Below are positions 1 to 11,625 of a stretch of 64,000 nucleotides of DNA, piece by piece. The stretch is from positions 38,239,551-38,303,550 of the forward strand of contig OX123186.2 in the NCBI GenBank assembly GCA_944739405.2, read 5' to 3'. Every line of letters begins with the position of its first letter. Position 1 is the stretch's first letter. Origin of the DNA: Euclidia mi. Lineage: Eukaryota; Arthropoda; Insecta; Lepidoptera; Erebidae. The position numbers and the translations under genes were made by a program. A model generated the notes under the pieces. The model had not been told where the DNA came from and did not search any database. It was given only the letters and a program-made list of their open reading frames with translations.

Positions 1-420
1 AGAAGCCTATAAGAAAATTATAAAGGCAGCCTTTAATCTAGGAGCAGTTTCAATAAAGTTGACTAGTTCTTTGTATCGGGCACAAAGGAATTCCTCCTGC
101 TTCGTGGTGTAATAGCTCGGCAGGAGCTTTTATCGCGGAGTTTAATTTGATCTCGCACTGTGCGATAGTGTCGACGCGAAATACACTCGGTTTCAGATGC
201 TGCGCTCAATTGAATTATTTGGCCGTAAAGAAAAATGTGACGTGCTGTCTTAAGCGTTTTCTATTTTTATAGTTCTACGTATAAACTCCAATGCATACCT
301 AATAGAACTATAAATAGTAGGTACCTATGCAGTAATAAATAAATTCTACCAAGACTAGACAAATAGAATGTTGCCGCCGTTGCACCTTGATGTTTATAAT
401 AAGCTAGCCGTTAGGGACTG
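1..420. other. Non-coding flank, nothing recognised
   Basis: AT-rich sequence with no ORF resembling a known protein and no clear repeat structure. The decayed LINE to the right begins somewhere near 420-465. Confidence 0.5.
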
Positions 421-689
421 TCTGTTAAACCCCAAAGAAAACATACAGTCAAATAATAACTGACGTGATCATGGCTGTAGGTAATTTTACTGTAAGTGTA
501 CCCCAGGTGGGTACCGGCGGAGCCGGAGAATCCCCTCCTCGTCCTGTATTTGCAGGACGAGGCTGCACCTCGTATTCTGAGGGGAGCAACTTTACAGCTG
601 TAGGCGGCGACGATATTCGCCATACGTCACGCCATAACTATCCAAATCCTATGCGGAATTGTTCTCGTCGGGGCGGAAAGGGGGCAACG

Positions 690-1555
690 GTATGCCGATT
701 TGCGACGTTAAATGTAAGAGGAGGAATGAATGAGAAGATGGATGAAGTAATAAATGAAAGAAAACTAGACGTTTTGTGTGTGAATGAGACAAAGCGTAAG
801 GGGAAAGACATGCTGACGCGCAGCCCGTTCACAGAGATATGGTCGGGGGTTACCGATGAAGAACATGGCAGTAAAGGCGTCGGTATAATTCTTTCAGAGC
901 GAAAGGTAGAATGCATGCGTGAGTATGAGCAGGGCCGAACCGTCCCTATGTGCAATGTGTGCGGCGCACACAGGCGCCAGGGTTATAGGGGCGCCGCGCG
1001 CCGAGATATGTGTTAATTATTATAGCAGTTATTTTCGAAAAAGGATGCCAAAAAAGGCGCTTCATAGATCTCACACACATGAAAGTAGGCCTGACACCCC
1101 TTTTTTTGGTAGGTGTATACGCTCCGGACTCTTCCTATAGTAGGCAGTAAGAGAGGAATTTTGGGCACAAATGAGAGAAGTCGTGTTATTGCGTAAGTGG
1201 AATGAACGTATTGTCATGCTTGGAGATTTTAATGCATGGGTTGGAGTGAAGCGTGATGGGTATGAAAATGTACTAGGGACGTTTGGAGATAAGAGTGCCA
1301 ATGACAACGGCGTGTACTTGTTAGATGTATGTGTGGAGATGGATCTGTCAGTGATGAATATATGGTTTCAGCATAAAATAGTACATAATTATATACACGT
1401 GGCGAAAGAAGGAAGGAAATGTTGTTTGGAAAATAATTAATGAAAGAATGAGAAGGAAAGTAGTGGATACAAGAGCTTATCGCGAACCTGATGTTGGCAC
1501 AGACCACTATTTGGTTATCAGTAAAATTAGTGGTGTTTTCAAACGCTGGCGGCAC
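690..1555 (+). pseudogene. LINE APE-type endonuclease domain, broken
   Basis: The first piece carries FATLNVRGG, the asparagine motif of APE endonucleases, then VLCVNETKRKG with the metal-binding glutamate. A second piece from about 1171 carries VMLGDFNAWVG, the GDFN motif. A third from 1448 carries GTDHYLV, equivalent to the catalytic SDH motif. The pieces lie in different frames, separated by stops at 1016 and 1440, so no functional nicking enzyme can be made. In a live element this domain nicks target DNA to start target-primed reverse transcription. Confidence 0.8.
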
Positions 1556-2072
1556 CGAGATAAAGGTTTTTCTACAGAATTAGAACGTATAAAAGATAAG
1601 GGTGTGAAAGATATGTACACAAAGCTATTGAGCGAACAGATGAACAAAAGTTGGAATCTTGTAAATAAGAAAAGTGTGAGTGAGGTATGGTCGGTATTTA
1701 AAACCAACATTGTGAAATGAGCTGAAGAAGTATGCGGTATGAGTAAAAGAAGAAGTAAGAAATGCGAGAAAGCTGACTGGTGGGATGATGAAATTAGAGG
1801 AATGGTTGAGGAAAAGAAAAAAGCATGGCTGGATATCCTAGTAATTGAGGCAACGAATAGAGCTAATGGTGGTATGAATGAAGATAGTGTTAAAGAAATT
1901 AAGGACAAGTATAGGTGTGTGAAAGCTAAAGTCAAAGAATGTATAGAGAGGAAGAAAAATGAGAAAAAGGAGAAGTACGAGGAACAGTTCGGCGCAAGTT
2001 TCCGAGAGAATAAAAACCTTTTTTGGAAACTCGTGAAAGAAGCGCGAGGTAAAAATATGAGTACATCGCATC

Positions 2073-3511
2073 GTGGTTAGGAATGAAAGAGGTGAAGTCA
2101 TGAATGAAGAAAGAAAGATCCTAGAGCGCTGGAAGAATTATTTTGAGAGCTTATTTGAGAAAGATGTGAGTGAAATAGAGCAAGAAGAAACGATAGTTAT
2201 GTTTGTGAGCCCAACTGATGAAATTGGAATGGATGAAACTATGAAAGCGTTAAAAGGTATGAGGTCAGGAAAGTCTGCTGGATGTGATAGAGTGACGACT
2301 GAGATGTTGAAGGCTTGCGACGGACTCATAGTTAACTTGCTGCATCGCCTTTTTAGTCCCAATTTATGAAGGCAAAGGTTCGCAGCAGGAATGTCAAAAT
2401 TATCGCGGGATCAGCCTTCTTAGTGTTGTTGGAAAATGTATGCCAGAATTTTGATTGACAGAGTAGTAAAGATGACTTATGACAAGATATGGGATGTTCA
2501 AGCGGGATTTTGGAAGGAAATGGAAGGTACGGATCAAGTCTTTTCCTTGCGCTGCGTCGCCGAAAAATGTCTGGCAAAAAAACAGAAAGTGTATTGCGCG
2601 TTCATAGACTTGGAAAAGGCTTATGATAGGGTGAATAGAAAGGAATTATGGAAGGTATTATCCATGCATGGGGTGGACAACTTTATAATAAGGCCTCTGA
2701 AATTCCTGTATAGCGGTTCTAGAGCCTGTGTCCGAATCAATGGTGCCTATACGGACTGGTTTGACATCTCCCAAGGCGTCAGACAAGGGTGTGCAGCCTC
2801 GCCCTGGTTGTTCAACGATATAAGATAAACTGAATGCGGGATCGATATGGTAGGAGTGCGTGTTAAGTGCCTCTTATATGCCGATGATCAATTCATTCTT
2901 GCATCATCGGCGAATGAGATGCAAGAAATGATGGACTGTATGAACAAGAGCTTTAAAGCGAAAGGTATGAAAGTTAATGCACGAAAGACGAAAGTGATGG
3001 TGTTTGAAAAAGATGAAAGTGTGACGAGTGTAATATTACGATTGGAAGTGAAATTGTAGAGCAAGACAAAGAATTTGTATATTTGGGTAGCGTATTTACA
3101 AGGGACGGAAGATGTGAGGGAGATATTGAAAAGAGAGTGACTGCGGGAAATCGTGTAAATGGAGCACTGTGGGCGTTTATGAACGGTCAGACAGTACCAA
3201 AAGAGGCGCGATTGGCGGTTCACAATGGATTGCTTGTCCCCACGTTGATGTATGGAAGTGAGAGCTGGGTATAGCAGAAAAAGCATGAAAGTAGAATTAA
3301 CGCAGTTGAGATGCGATCACTGCGTAGTATGTGTGGGGTAAGACTGATTGATAGAATTCCGAATGCAACTATACGAAAGAGCAGTGGATTGAAAGAAGAT
3401 GTTGTGACAAAGATTGAGAAAGGAATGCTTAGGTGGTTTGGACACGTGGAGCGAATGAGTGAAGAAAGAATGACGAATCAGATATATAAGGCAAATAACG
3501 TAACCTGTTAA
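2073..3511 (+). pseudogene. LINE reverse transcriptase domain, broken
   Basis: Frames at 2073-2369, 2436-2828, 2847-3059, 3083-3274 and 3311-3511 together give the reverse-transcriptase core. Visible motifs are KSAGCDRVTTEMLKA, the catalytic AFIDLEKAYDRV at about 2598-2633, GVRQGC at about 2776, and the active-site box LLYADDQ at about 2872-2890. After the RT come the thumb and the usual C-terminal signatures, including MLRWFGHVERM. There are stops at about 2369, 2828, 3059 and 3274. The trailing Q after YADD is unusual, since most relatives have A there. Confidence 0.82.
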
Positions 3512-3647
3512 AAGACTTTCAATACAGTTCAATTAAAACATTACCCTTCCTTTTGGCTTCGCAGTAGTCATCGTAGACATGATTAGTTGTTTTAAATAAT
3601 TAAGAATTTAAAAAAAATACACTAGTATTCCATAAATAGCTGTTTTA

Positions 3648-3858
3648 TCTGTAGGTATATATAAAATCCTTGCATTACTGACTAACTGAAAGACAAGCTA
3701 CAGCCGAAACTATTGGGCACAAGAAGCTGAAATTTGGCATGTATGTTCCTTGGAGACCGTAGGGGTGCACTTAGACGGGATATCCCGAAATACCCACGTG
3801 ATCGGGCAAAACGGGTAAATAAAAAAATATTGCGGGCGCAGCCGTGGGCATCCTCTAG
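3648..3858 (+). mobile_element. Short non-autonomous Helitron
   Basis: The segment begins TCTGTAGG after an A and ends CCTCTAG before a T. This matches the Helitron rule of insertion between A and T with 5' TC and 3' CTRR ends. It is clearly related, in opposite orientation, to the Helitron at 18,374-18,579. They share the ctgactgactga-like tail, a block reading ggcacaagaagctgaaattt and a block near gggatatcccgaaat. Length is about 211 bp with no coding capacity, so it depends on an autonomous relative. Confidence 0.75.
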
Positions 3859-6087
3859 TTTTATACATTTATGATGTTACTAAAAATTTACGGTTTTCGC
3901 AATTTTTCCTTTGTCTGTGCTATAAGACGTTGATTTGTGCCAAATTTCAAGATTCTGAGTGCTCGGGAAGTACCCTGTAGGTTTTGATTCCCTTGCGAGT
4001 TTCGAAAACTTGCGTGAATTTGCGGCATAAGCAGCTGTATCTTTTGATTGTGTTGGCTTAGAAATTTGATTTTTTAACAGCTCCAAGGAACCAGTTTATG
4101 ACTTGAGCATTTGATTTAAATTTCAGTTTGATACCTCCACGTCTTCCTGAGAAAACGGGTCTTGACAGACGAACGGAAAACAAAGTGATCCGATAAGGGT
4201 TCCGCTTTTCTCTTTCAAGGTACGGAACCCGAAAAACACCTTTAATCTCAACACGACTCCAACTTATACTGTGAGGAAATGCAAAAAGTCTTAAGCTAAC
4301 GAACATGATATTTTAACATTATTTCCTTGTATAACATTTGCACATCACGTCTATAGCAATGATTGGAAAAGAGCTGAAAGATCTCACTCAGCGATATTGA
4401 TAGAGATAAGATTCGCTATTCGTTGTAAAATACATAACATAGTTTTTAATGAAATGGCAATGCTGAAGACTACCTTTAGTTATCCTTCGGTTTTTAGATT
4501 TATCAATTTATTGTGGTGGTAATAAATTGGTCCCAAACAGTTTGTGATATTTGATATAAAGTGCTAATTTCAAAACAGTTCCTTGTATAATTTGTTTTAG
4601 AAGGGGAGTAAGTTTATTTAATATATAATAATATAATTATATATAATTTAATATAGTTTCTAATGATACTGAGGCCCTTGGAGGAATTTGCCGGCATTAA
4701 CCACTCAAAAAACTTCCTAGGTTATGTTAGGTTTTCTTGTGACCTTGCACCCAAACATAGGTCCGTCAATTTAGCTTGTTAAACATTTGATTGCATTTGA
4801 TTTCTTTGCTTTTGGTTGTTGAGTAAAACAAAAATATGAAATGCTTCTTAATTGAAAGGATTATTTTTAGTGTTAGAATTTTGTAACGGTCAATATATAG
4901 ATGTCCGTTATGAAATATTTTAGTAAGCATATTTTGGTACTTATACAATTAGTATTTTTGGTGCGACAAAGGTATATTTTTATAGCAGAAATAAATTAAC
5001 AAGAAATCAGAGATAAATTGAGGAGGAGTCTACCTTTTTATACGTACTTATTTCTAAAAGCATTTCGCAGTATCATGGTAGTAATAAAACTAAATGTTAC
5101 ATCAATCACTTATAAGTAATACATAGGTAGACATACAAGACCGATGAGGTTCGCTTCCAGTATGCTTGAATTTAGGGTAAACTATCAAGAAGCACTAGGT
5201 AAAATCCCTCTTTCCGTAATATACTACCGATGGATTCGTGACTAGTAATGTAATAGGTATTGAGAGAGGTAACGATATGCAAGATTTAGGGTGCTTTTCT
5301 AAAGGATTTTTCGATAGACTTGCTGAGGTTCTGACAACTAGTACTGTGGAACTCTATTCTAACGAGTAACTAATTTATTTATACAATGAAATTTTTTATA
5401 TAGTTCTTATTTTGTGTATTTTTAGAGCACAGTTAAATAAAAAAAAAATTACAAAAGGTTTGTGCATTTTAGGGATTCTATCCTCTTTTAATGTTCCTGC
5501 CACACTTCCCGCGTTTGGTAGTTTGGGCTGTGCGTTATCTGTCAGTCAGTCAGTAACAAAAGAATTGCATATAATTAAACAGATGACCAGCAGTCGCCCA
5601 CGGTGTCGGATTCGCCTGCCCTAAACTTTCATACTTTATTATACCAATATTGGCAAATTTGACATATAAAAAAATCCTTCACATAATGCCTACATCATAA
5701 AATGAACCAGCTGTCCAAATTTCATGTATATGTTTTCATGTTATTTGTGCTCTACGATTATATGTCAATCAGGAAAAGTGTTTTTATCTAATTGATGATG
5801 ATTACCTAATACATAAACATCTACTAGTTTGAGTAAATGCAAACATCTCCACTTGACCACATTGCCTTGTCTACTAAAGTTCAACAATATAACTTTTCCC
5901 CGCATTGTTTATCCTAGTCCTGGATATTGCTAGGCTATTTGTAAGCTACATTTAGAAGAATACTTCGGAAGTGAGAATGAGGTGTAGTGACAAAAGTTAA
6001 TAAATGTCTTCGTCGTAACTGATATTTTCATTTCACACTATTAATATTAATTCATAGCGAACAATAAAATTATGTCCATTGAATATA
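3859..6087. other. AT-rich non-coding stretch
   Basis: No credible gene. It includes a low-complexity TA-rich tract at about 4,611-4,660. A 45-bp stretch near 4,720-4,763 (containing aggttatgttaggttttctt) recurs near 62,117-62,160. Around 5,540-5,580 is a gtcagtcagtcagtaac stretch like the tail of the Helitrons at 18.4 and 51.3 kb, probably an old fragment. The short ORFs here look random. Confidence 0.5.
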
Positions 6088-6549
6088 GTAAGGTTGCGAT
6101 GATTGGACCAGCGCTTTGATTGGACCACTTCAACAACCCACGAACGATTTGGTTTAAAAATCGTTTGGTACATCGAAACGCTAGCTTTATGACCATAGGC
6201 ACAGCTCGTGTACCACCTGTGTCGCCGGAGGCTTGGTTGAGGAGAGACGTGTGACGTTTAGTTGCACGCGCTTTTGATATAAAATTATCGCAATATATGT
6301 CTCCATGTAAGTACAGTTTTATTAAGTACTATAACGTATAATATATTTGATAACGTTGTGCATTTATTGGTGTGGCTAATTATCAAAATAAGTTGTTGAC
6401 AACTATTTAATTTATTTTTGTATAATTTTTTTAATGAGGTTGCAGTGTGTTGCCATCAATGAACTAGTGCCTGGCTCTTTTATTGAACCGGTCCAATCAC
6501 AGCAACTTCTCGAATTTTCAATTTCATTGTTTATTTTTTTTTCTTTTAG

Positions 6550-6830
6550 AATGGCGAAAAGAGTATTTTTCATGGAATGAGACTAGTATGGATTTAGCGT
6601 TACAAGCGTTACGTAAAGGTAAGGTGGGCTTAAATCAGGCAAGCAGGATTTACGGCTCGCCTAAAGCGACACTGAAAAGACGATGCGATGACAAAAATAC
6701 GAAGCTCAAAGTTTGCAAGCAAATTGTGGGTTCAATGGGAGATTTGACTACAGAGTTGGAGAAAAAAGTAGTTGAACACATTTTTGAATTGGAACGATGT
6801 TTATATGGTGTAACACCAACTGTCATGTAA
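6550..6830 (+). pseudogene. Transposase N-terminal psq-type HTH fragment
   Basis: The frame reads WNETSMDLALQALRKGKVGL followed by NQASRIYGSPKATLKRR, the pipsqueak-type helix-turn-helix at the N-terminus of pogo/Tigger-like transposases. It continues into LTTELEKKVVEHIFELERC, the start of the second (CENP-B-like) HTH. A pyrimidine tract ending in TTTTAG at about 6535-6549 could be a 3' splice site, so the exon probably begins near 6550 rather than at the upstream ATG. The frame stops at 6828-6830. The second HTH is incomplete and the DDE catalytic domain is missing. It would have bound the transposon ends. Confidence 0.72.
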
Positions 6831-6836
6831 ATGTTG

Positions 6837-7110
6837 GGTGCACGAGGAGTGTGCTTGTGTAAAAAAAGGCAAAAAGAAATATGTGTAGCAATGAGAGATG
6901 AATACGAGAGTTGAGGGATATAAGGCAAGAGGAAGACCAAAGAAAAGATGGATGGATTGTGTGAAGGCTGACATGAATGAAAAGAAAGTGAATAATCAGA
7001 TGACGGCTGATAGCAGAGAATGGAAGACATTCTACGCCGACCAAAGTAATATGGGAACAGGGCAGGAAAAGGAGAAGTATAAATTTAAGATTTAACTGTA
7101 TTTGTCTTTC
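6837..7110 (+). mobile_element. LINE 3'-end fragment nested in the pogo-like element
   Basis: The fragment encodes the end of a LINE polyprotein, with YKARGRPKKRWMDCVKADMN and then MTADSREWKTFYAD, a signature of lepidopteran LINE C-termini (frame 6898-7095). It is flanked on both sides by aaatgttg (6829-6836 and 7111-7118), which fits an 8-bp target-site duplication from a 5'-truncated insertion. It landed just after the stop of the transposase fragment. Confidence 0.7.
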
Positions 7111-7460
7111 AAATGTTGAATAAAAATGTGATTGAAGAAACGGCGTCTTTTGTGTTTCCTAAAAATAACACATTTTTTTAGGCACTTTGAATGGACCAGT
7201 AGACCAATATTGTCTAAGTCCAATGATAGCAACTGAGTAGTCCAATCAAAGATACAGTGGTCCAAACAAGGCGACCATATTATATTTATTTATTGCTCTT
7301 TTGGCACTAAACGCTTAATTTAAAAAAGAAAATATGAATACTGCGGATACTTCAATAAAAGTACAACTCATTTAAGCAATTTCTATATTGCCTACTGCTA
7401 TAGTTTTGATTTTATGATCGTCCAAAGATAAGGTGGTCCAATAGTAGCAACCTTACCCTA

Positions 7461-8155
7461 CTATCGGCCACGCAAAATCACTAACCAGTAGACAAAATAA
7501 ATGTCTTTTACATTTTCGAATAATAATGCAATTGAGAATCGTTTCATAAATGTTAGTAAACATCATATTCGGGTTATAAAGGCACGTAGCTTCGTTTCGA
7601 GTGTAGAAACATATGTCAGTCGAAACAAAGATATGTGGTACATATTATCTGGCAAGACAATGTTAAACTCAAGTCAACAATCATAAAAGTTTTCATTCCT
7701 AAGCAGTAAGCAAAATGCGTCCCAAAGTCAAAAATGATTTCCATTTGCACAGCACATACTGTATAGGTACATACATGTGTGCATGTTGTACCATATTACC
7801 TCAACAGTCTCAACACTGAGTAGGTAAACGCTTGAGTGGTGCGGTTCGGTACACAGACTTCAATTAAACTTAACCCATTGGGCGCAACCTCACGTGCATA
7901 ATACAACACTGCTTTTTGAATAGTTTCAGCTATCAGCATATCGTTGAGGTTGCTACAGATGTATACTCTAGATTTATGCGATGGAAATTGGCGGACTGAA
8001 ATAGAGCTAGTAGTAAGGAAATAATATTTTGCCGATCAAATGTATTCATTGTTTGTTACTACACGTTAAATAAGGCTTGTTATTATTGAATCTTAATAAG
8101 AAAGGAACTTTACAAATGACATGATAAAATAAAATAAAAATATCCAGACAGCTCT
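7461..8155. other. Non-coding stretch, nothing recognised
   Basis: AT-rich sequence. A 61-codon ORF at 7501-7686 shows no recognisable motif and is probably chance. Confidence 0.5.
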
Positions 8156-8420
8156 ATTATGATTCGACTGGCCTATAATTGGTCTAGTGGTAATTGACCA
8201 TAACTACATGCCACAACTGAGGTCATGGGTCGATCTACCTGCGACGAATTTCTTTTGTCGCAGGTATATTGAATTTGTTCGGAGTCTAGATAGAATTTAT
8301 AACATGAACGTGTTTAATAATATACAAGTATGCTTTTCAGTTGTCTGATTCTATTTCGTACAGGTTCTGCCTAGTTTGAAGTCAAATGTGTAAATAATAG
8401 TGAATCTAGTGCCCTGATGT
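8156..8420 (+). mobile_element. tRNA-headed SINE
   Basis: The head near 8,170-8,245 has an A-box-like ggtctagtggt and, about 45 bases later, a B-box-like gggtcgatctacc, the spacing of a tRNA-derived Pol III promoter. The body continues with agttgtctg and caggttctgcctagtttg, sequence typical of a lepidopteran SINE 3' half. The copy is diverged. No clear target-site duplication was seen. Confidence 0.6.
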
Positions 8421-8424
8421 TACG

Positions 8425-8510
8425 GGATATTTTTTTTTCGAGCGAGACGAACGAGCAAACGGATCGAACAGCCTGATGGTAAGCAATTACCGCCGCCCAT
8501 GGACACAAGC
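8425..8510. repeat. Short interspersed repeat fragment
   Basis: A block with cgagcgagacgaacgagc, then cctgatggtaagcaattacc and gccgcccatggaca, is a familiar interspersed sequence in lepidopteran genomes, from memory of such genomes. Its parent element is not clear. It lies between the SINE and the LINE tail. Confidence 0.45.
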
Positions 8511-8518
8511 AATAATAA

Positions 8519-9230
8519 ATAATAATAATAATAAATTACACTTTATTGCACACCAAAATAAAGTTTTACAGTACAAGTGGCTTAAAACTACAATGGGCGG
8601 CCTTATCGCTTAGTGCGATCTCTTACAGGCAACCTTAGGATGGACAGGAATGATGTTAAGCAGTTATACATGCTGGCGATGGTGTAGTTAAATACTATGA
8701 ATCAGTATTGAAGATTTAAATGAAATACATACATACTTACAATTACATATTCCATAAAAATACTTAAACATACATATATTAAATATATACCTACATACAT
8801 TCGTACAATATACATATATACATAATAATATAATAATATGACAGACATTGTAGATACATTGAAATACAACCCGCATACAAGCAATTAAAATGCGTTAAGT
8901 ATTCAGATAGTGTTTTTTTAACGAATTTTTAAAGATGTTTAGTGATGGTGCTCTTCGAATTTGTAATGGCAAAGCATTCCACAGGCGCACTGCCTGAACG
9001 GTAAAGGATTTTCCAAAATAATTTGTGGAATGCCTTGGCATCTCCAACGTCAGATCTTCAGACGACCTCAAGGACCTTATATGTGTGTCATGAAGGAACT
9101 TGAAACGTTCTTTGAGATAGGAGGGCGTACTAGGATTAAATAGAACATTATACAGTAATGTAAGAAATACCACAGGAGTCACAAGTGCGTTGCCGCGTAT
9201 TCAAAGCTCTACTTATTATACAGTGTTATA
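8519..9230 (-). mobile_element. 5'-truncated LINE 3' end (CR1/Jockey-like)
   Basis: On the minus strand a LINE C-terminus (8895-9182) is followed by a 3' UTR ending in AATAAAG and a (TTA)n tail at about 8,519-8,540. The tail repeat is the usual 3' end of such an insertion. The left part includes gcaatgggcggccttatcgct-like sequence, typical of this family in Lepidoptera. Confidence 0.72.
8895..9182 (-). pseudogene. LINE ORF2 C-terminal fragment
   Basis: The 95-residue frame contains FLHDTHIRSLRSSEDLTLEM and VQAVRLWNALPLQIRRAPSL, then FKNSLKKHYL. This is the characteristic end of CR1/Jockey-group LINE ORF2, the RLWNALP signature followed by a lysine-rich tail. The endonuclease and reverse transcriptase are absent because the insertion is 5'-truncated. 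Confidence 0.75.
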
Positions 9231-10146
9231 TTATTAATGATCAAATTGTGTGTAGCAAATGAGCAGCTTAACGACTAGCAAATCATTAAGCCAATGGTAA
9301 GTATTCTTTTATCAATGAGGAATGATTTTGATTAATTTACTAGTACTTTGCTTGATATACGGCACAAGCACCCTTATGGTACTTCAAATTATTCAAGAGA
9401 TCATCTCTGTATCTCCAAGGAGTTGAGAGTGCTTCTATTGAGAATTGAATACACCGTCCGATTCTGATTGGACAGGAGCATAAGCGCAAATCTATGCCAC
9501 ACTTCAGAGGTTTTTAGAAAGGAAGAAAATCGTAGTTAAGTTTTGAAAATTTGTTGTTGTTGTTTGACTAAGAATAGGTACGACAGTGATACGAATTTCA
9601 CGTTACTTCAAAGTTTCCCGAGGGCGTTTCAATCGTTTCTAAAAATAGCACCTCATATTTGTCTATCTATTTTCAGTATGCCTTAAAAGTATTGAGGCTT
9701 GCGCTCACCTTCTCTATTCTCTTGTACTGGCCACTAAAATATTACGAACTGTAAAGCCTTCGCATGTTCTACACTATTTTCGAAGATGTTTACAACGCAT
9801 TTTTGTGCTCGTATAAAATATTTTGTATATACTGTTATTTTTAACGCACATGCAAAAAAAATGAGGTTGTTACGCGAACCCGGCGGTACATCTACTAGAG
9901 TAAACATTTGCCTGCTGGTCTAGTTAAATGCAAATGAAGTCAGGTCACAAGCATTAAAAATTCTTACCTCCCCTATACGTTACCTAAGCCTGCTAACAAA
10001 GACCTCCCCACTTTTATAATAAACGTATAAAGTATCAAGACGATTTATGTGAGAGTAAAATCGTTACTCCCCCGTGTATTTTATTTATTTTTATAAAATA
10101 TTGTTGTTCATAAAGTTTTAACATAAAACAAGGCAGGTTTTATGTT

Positions 10147-10180
10147 AAAATATATATATATATATATTTATATATATTGG
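10147..10180. repeat. (TA)n microsatellite private to copy A
   Basis: A run of alternating TA lies after gttttatgttaaaa. The same site in copies B (about 20,665) and C (about 54,010) is just gcagttttattggttcg, so the run is a local expansion in copy A. Confidence 0.8.
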
Positions 10181-10299
10181 TTCGCTACGGCCAACGTTGC
10201 AATAAACGGGATATCGCATCATAAATTTATGTCGATTGATACTTTTGAATTGATGTTGTGCGATGAAAGCGTTATGAAATTGGTGTTTGATGGCCAGTT

Positions 10300-10587
10300 A
10301 TGTTTACTTCCCGATCGGTAGTTTTAGCTGATAAGGAAGATTTTATGCCTATTTATATGAAAGTCTGTCTGTGCGAAAAGTTCCGGATTTATATGTTTGA
10401 AGGTAACAAAATTGTCAATTTTATGTTCCAGACAGTAAAGTTTTGGCAAAATCTGACTGATTTTCAAGCCCCAAATGAAAAAATCTTCTATATATCAAAA
10501 TTAATATTTGTGTCTATTTGTAAATCAAGAATTTTATTTGTCTATCTACATATATATAGACGAGCCGTATCCGCGGCGCGGATGTAA
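10300..10587 (+). other. 95-codon ORF in copy A, probably not a gene
   Basis: An open frame starting MFTSRSVVLADKEDF is also open in copy B (20,800-21,087) but carries a TAA in copy C at about 54,308-54,310. A and B differ mostly by amino-acid-changing substitutions (for example KE to NQ, FR to YH, V to D), the pattern of unconstrained sequence. No domain is recognised. I treat it as a chance ORF in the repeat. Confidence 0.5.
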
Positions 10588-11509
10588 CCCCGACATGGTA
10601 AAAGATCGCTGTGTACATTTTACATACTTACACCACTAAGAGTTTTTTTTTAGTTCTGACAAACATACATAATATACAGTCGTTCCCGAGTGTGGGACAG
10701 GTCACTAGTCCCTGTCATCCCAAATACAGTCTGTTGATGTGTGAGCTTAGGAGCTCAGAAAAAGGAAACCATGCTGCTTACTATTAAACGATACTAAGAT
10801 ACCTACAGCATTCAGGGGACATCTGAAATTCTCGTGAAGCGGTCCACCAATACTAGTTAGCCGATATGACGTTACGCCTGAGGGGCAAATCTCAGCTTAG
10901 CAGAACATGATATTCGGGGAGAAATTCTCTGTTCTACTACCGATATTAATGGATGCAAACATTGATGAATGTTTCGTCGACCATGTATTGTATGCACTGT
11001 GACTTTGTTCGTAATTTAGCTTCGATAGCAACGGAACTCTACGTCATTGGCGTCGATGTTTTCGGCGAATGAATTATTGTGGTGTCCGTTTTTAAGTTCA
11101 TTTCTGTTTGTAGCTTTCATTTGGACTTGATTTTTACAGGTATTGTATGAAAATGTATTGGTGACCTTGTAGGGAGATGGCGGTTGGGTAGGTGCCTTAA
11201 AATGTGTCTGTGAAGAAAAGCTTGTGAGAGACCTATGACAAGCAGCTGAAACATAACAAATGCATTGTTGAACGTATTGTGTGTTAGTTTATAGACTATT
11301 TGTATACACGAGTAGATAATAACGTTTTAAGTATAATTATGTTTTATTTATTGCATGGATTGATTTTGACATTACATTTATAACACTTACCTAAATGGAA
11401 AATTGGGTGTATAGGGTTCCCACCAAGAACTTAGGGTCCCAAGCCAACCTCACCAGCAAGTGGTGCACCTGCCGATCAACAGACGAGGCTTTGGCAAACA
11501 AAATATCCC

Positions 11510-11625
11510 GATAAGCGGCAATAGGCTCGCCACCTATTACGTGGGATCAAAACACTGGCGAAAAGTGGGCGTTTAATATGCCTCTGTCTATCCCTTCGGG
11601 GCAACAGGCATGAGTCTATGTATGT
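11510..11625 (+). mobile_element. Old SINE 3' fragment in copy A
   Basis: The block gcggcaataggctcgcc, acgtgggatcaaaac, ggcgaaaagtgggcg and tatcccttcggggca matches, in opposite orientation, the 3' half of the SINEs at 24,766-25,179 and 55,879-56,070. It is more diverged than those. B and C lack a SINE at this site, so it inserted into copy A alone or was lost from the B/C ancestor. Confidence 0.65.

Larger units (their letters stand above)
421..3511 (+). mobile_element. Decayed APE/RT non-LTR retrotransposon (LINE)
   Basis: Broken pieces of one LINE polyprotein run in order on the plus strand. An APE-type endonuclease lies at about 690-1555, a linker at 1739-2369, the reverse transcriptase at 2436-3059 and the C-terminal region at 3083-3511. 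The C-terminal part resembles a LINE protein common in Lepidoptera, with GSVFTRDGRCEGDIEKRV and MRSLRSMCGVRLIDRI. The copy has at least six stops or frameshifts and is dead. The 3' part stops after QIYKA, short of the usual LINE end, so the 3' end was deleted or never copied. I cannot place it confidently in a named clade. No target-site duplication was seen. Confidence 0.85.
6088..7456 (+). mobile_element. pogo-like DNA transposon remnant with TIRs
   Basis: The left end reads GTAAGGTTGCGATGATTGGA. The right end, reverse-complemented, reads GTAAGGTTGCTACTATTGGA, so the ends form terminal inverted repeats. A TA lies just outside or near each end, as expected for a Tc1/mariner-pogo target (TA at 7459-7460; the left boundary is ambiguous at 6084-6087). 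Inside is the start of a psq-type helix-turn-helix transposase and a nested LINE 3' fragment. Copies of the end motif GTCCAAT-n-AGCAAC recur internally at about 6491 and 7219. The transposase is cut off after its DNA-binding domain, so the copy cannot move itself. Confidence 0.72.

Noticed and set aside
10147..10180. CRISPR-like or satellite array
   Set aside because: It is a simple TA run, and no spaced direct repeats of CRISPR type occur anywhere in the window.
10300..10587. 95-codon ORF open in both copies A and B as a conserved small gene
   Set aside because: The differences are mainly amino-acid-changing, copy C has a stop, and there is no recognisable domain. Conservation follows from recent duplication.
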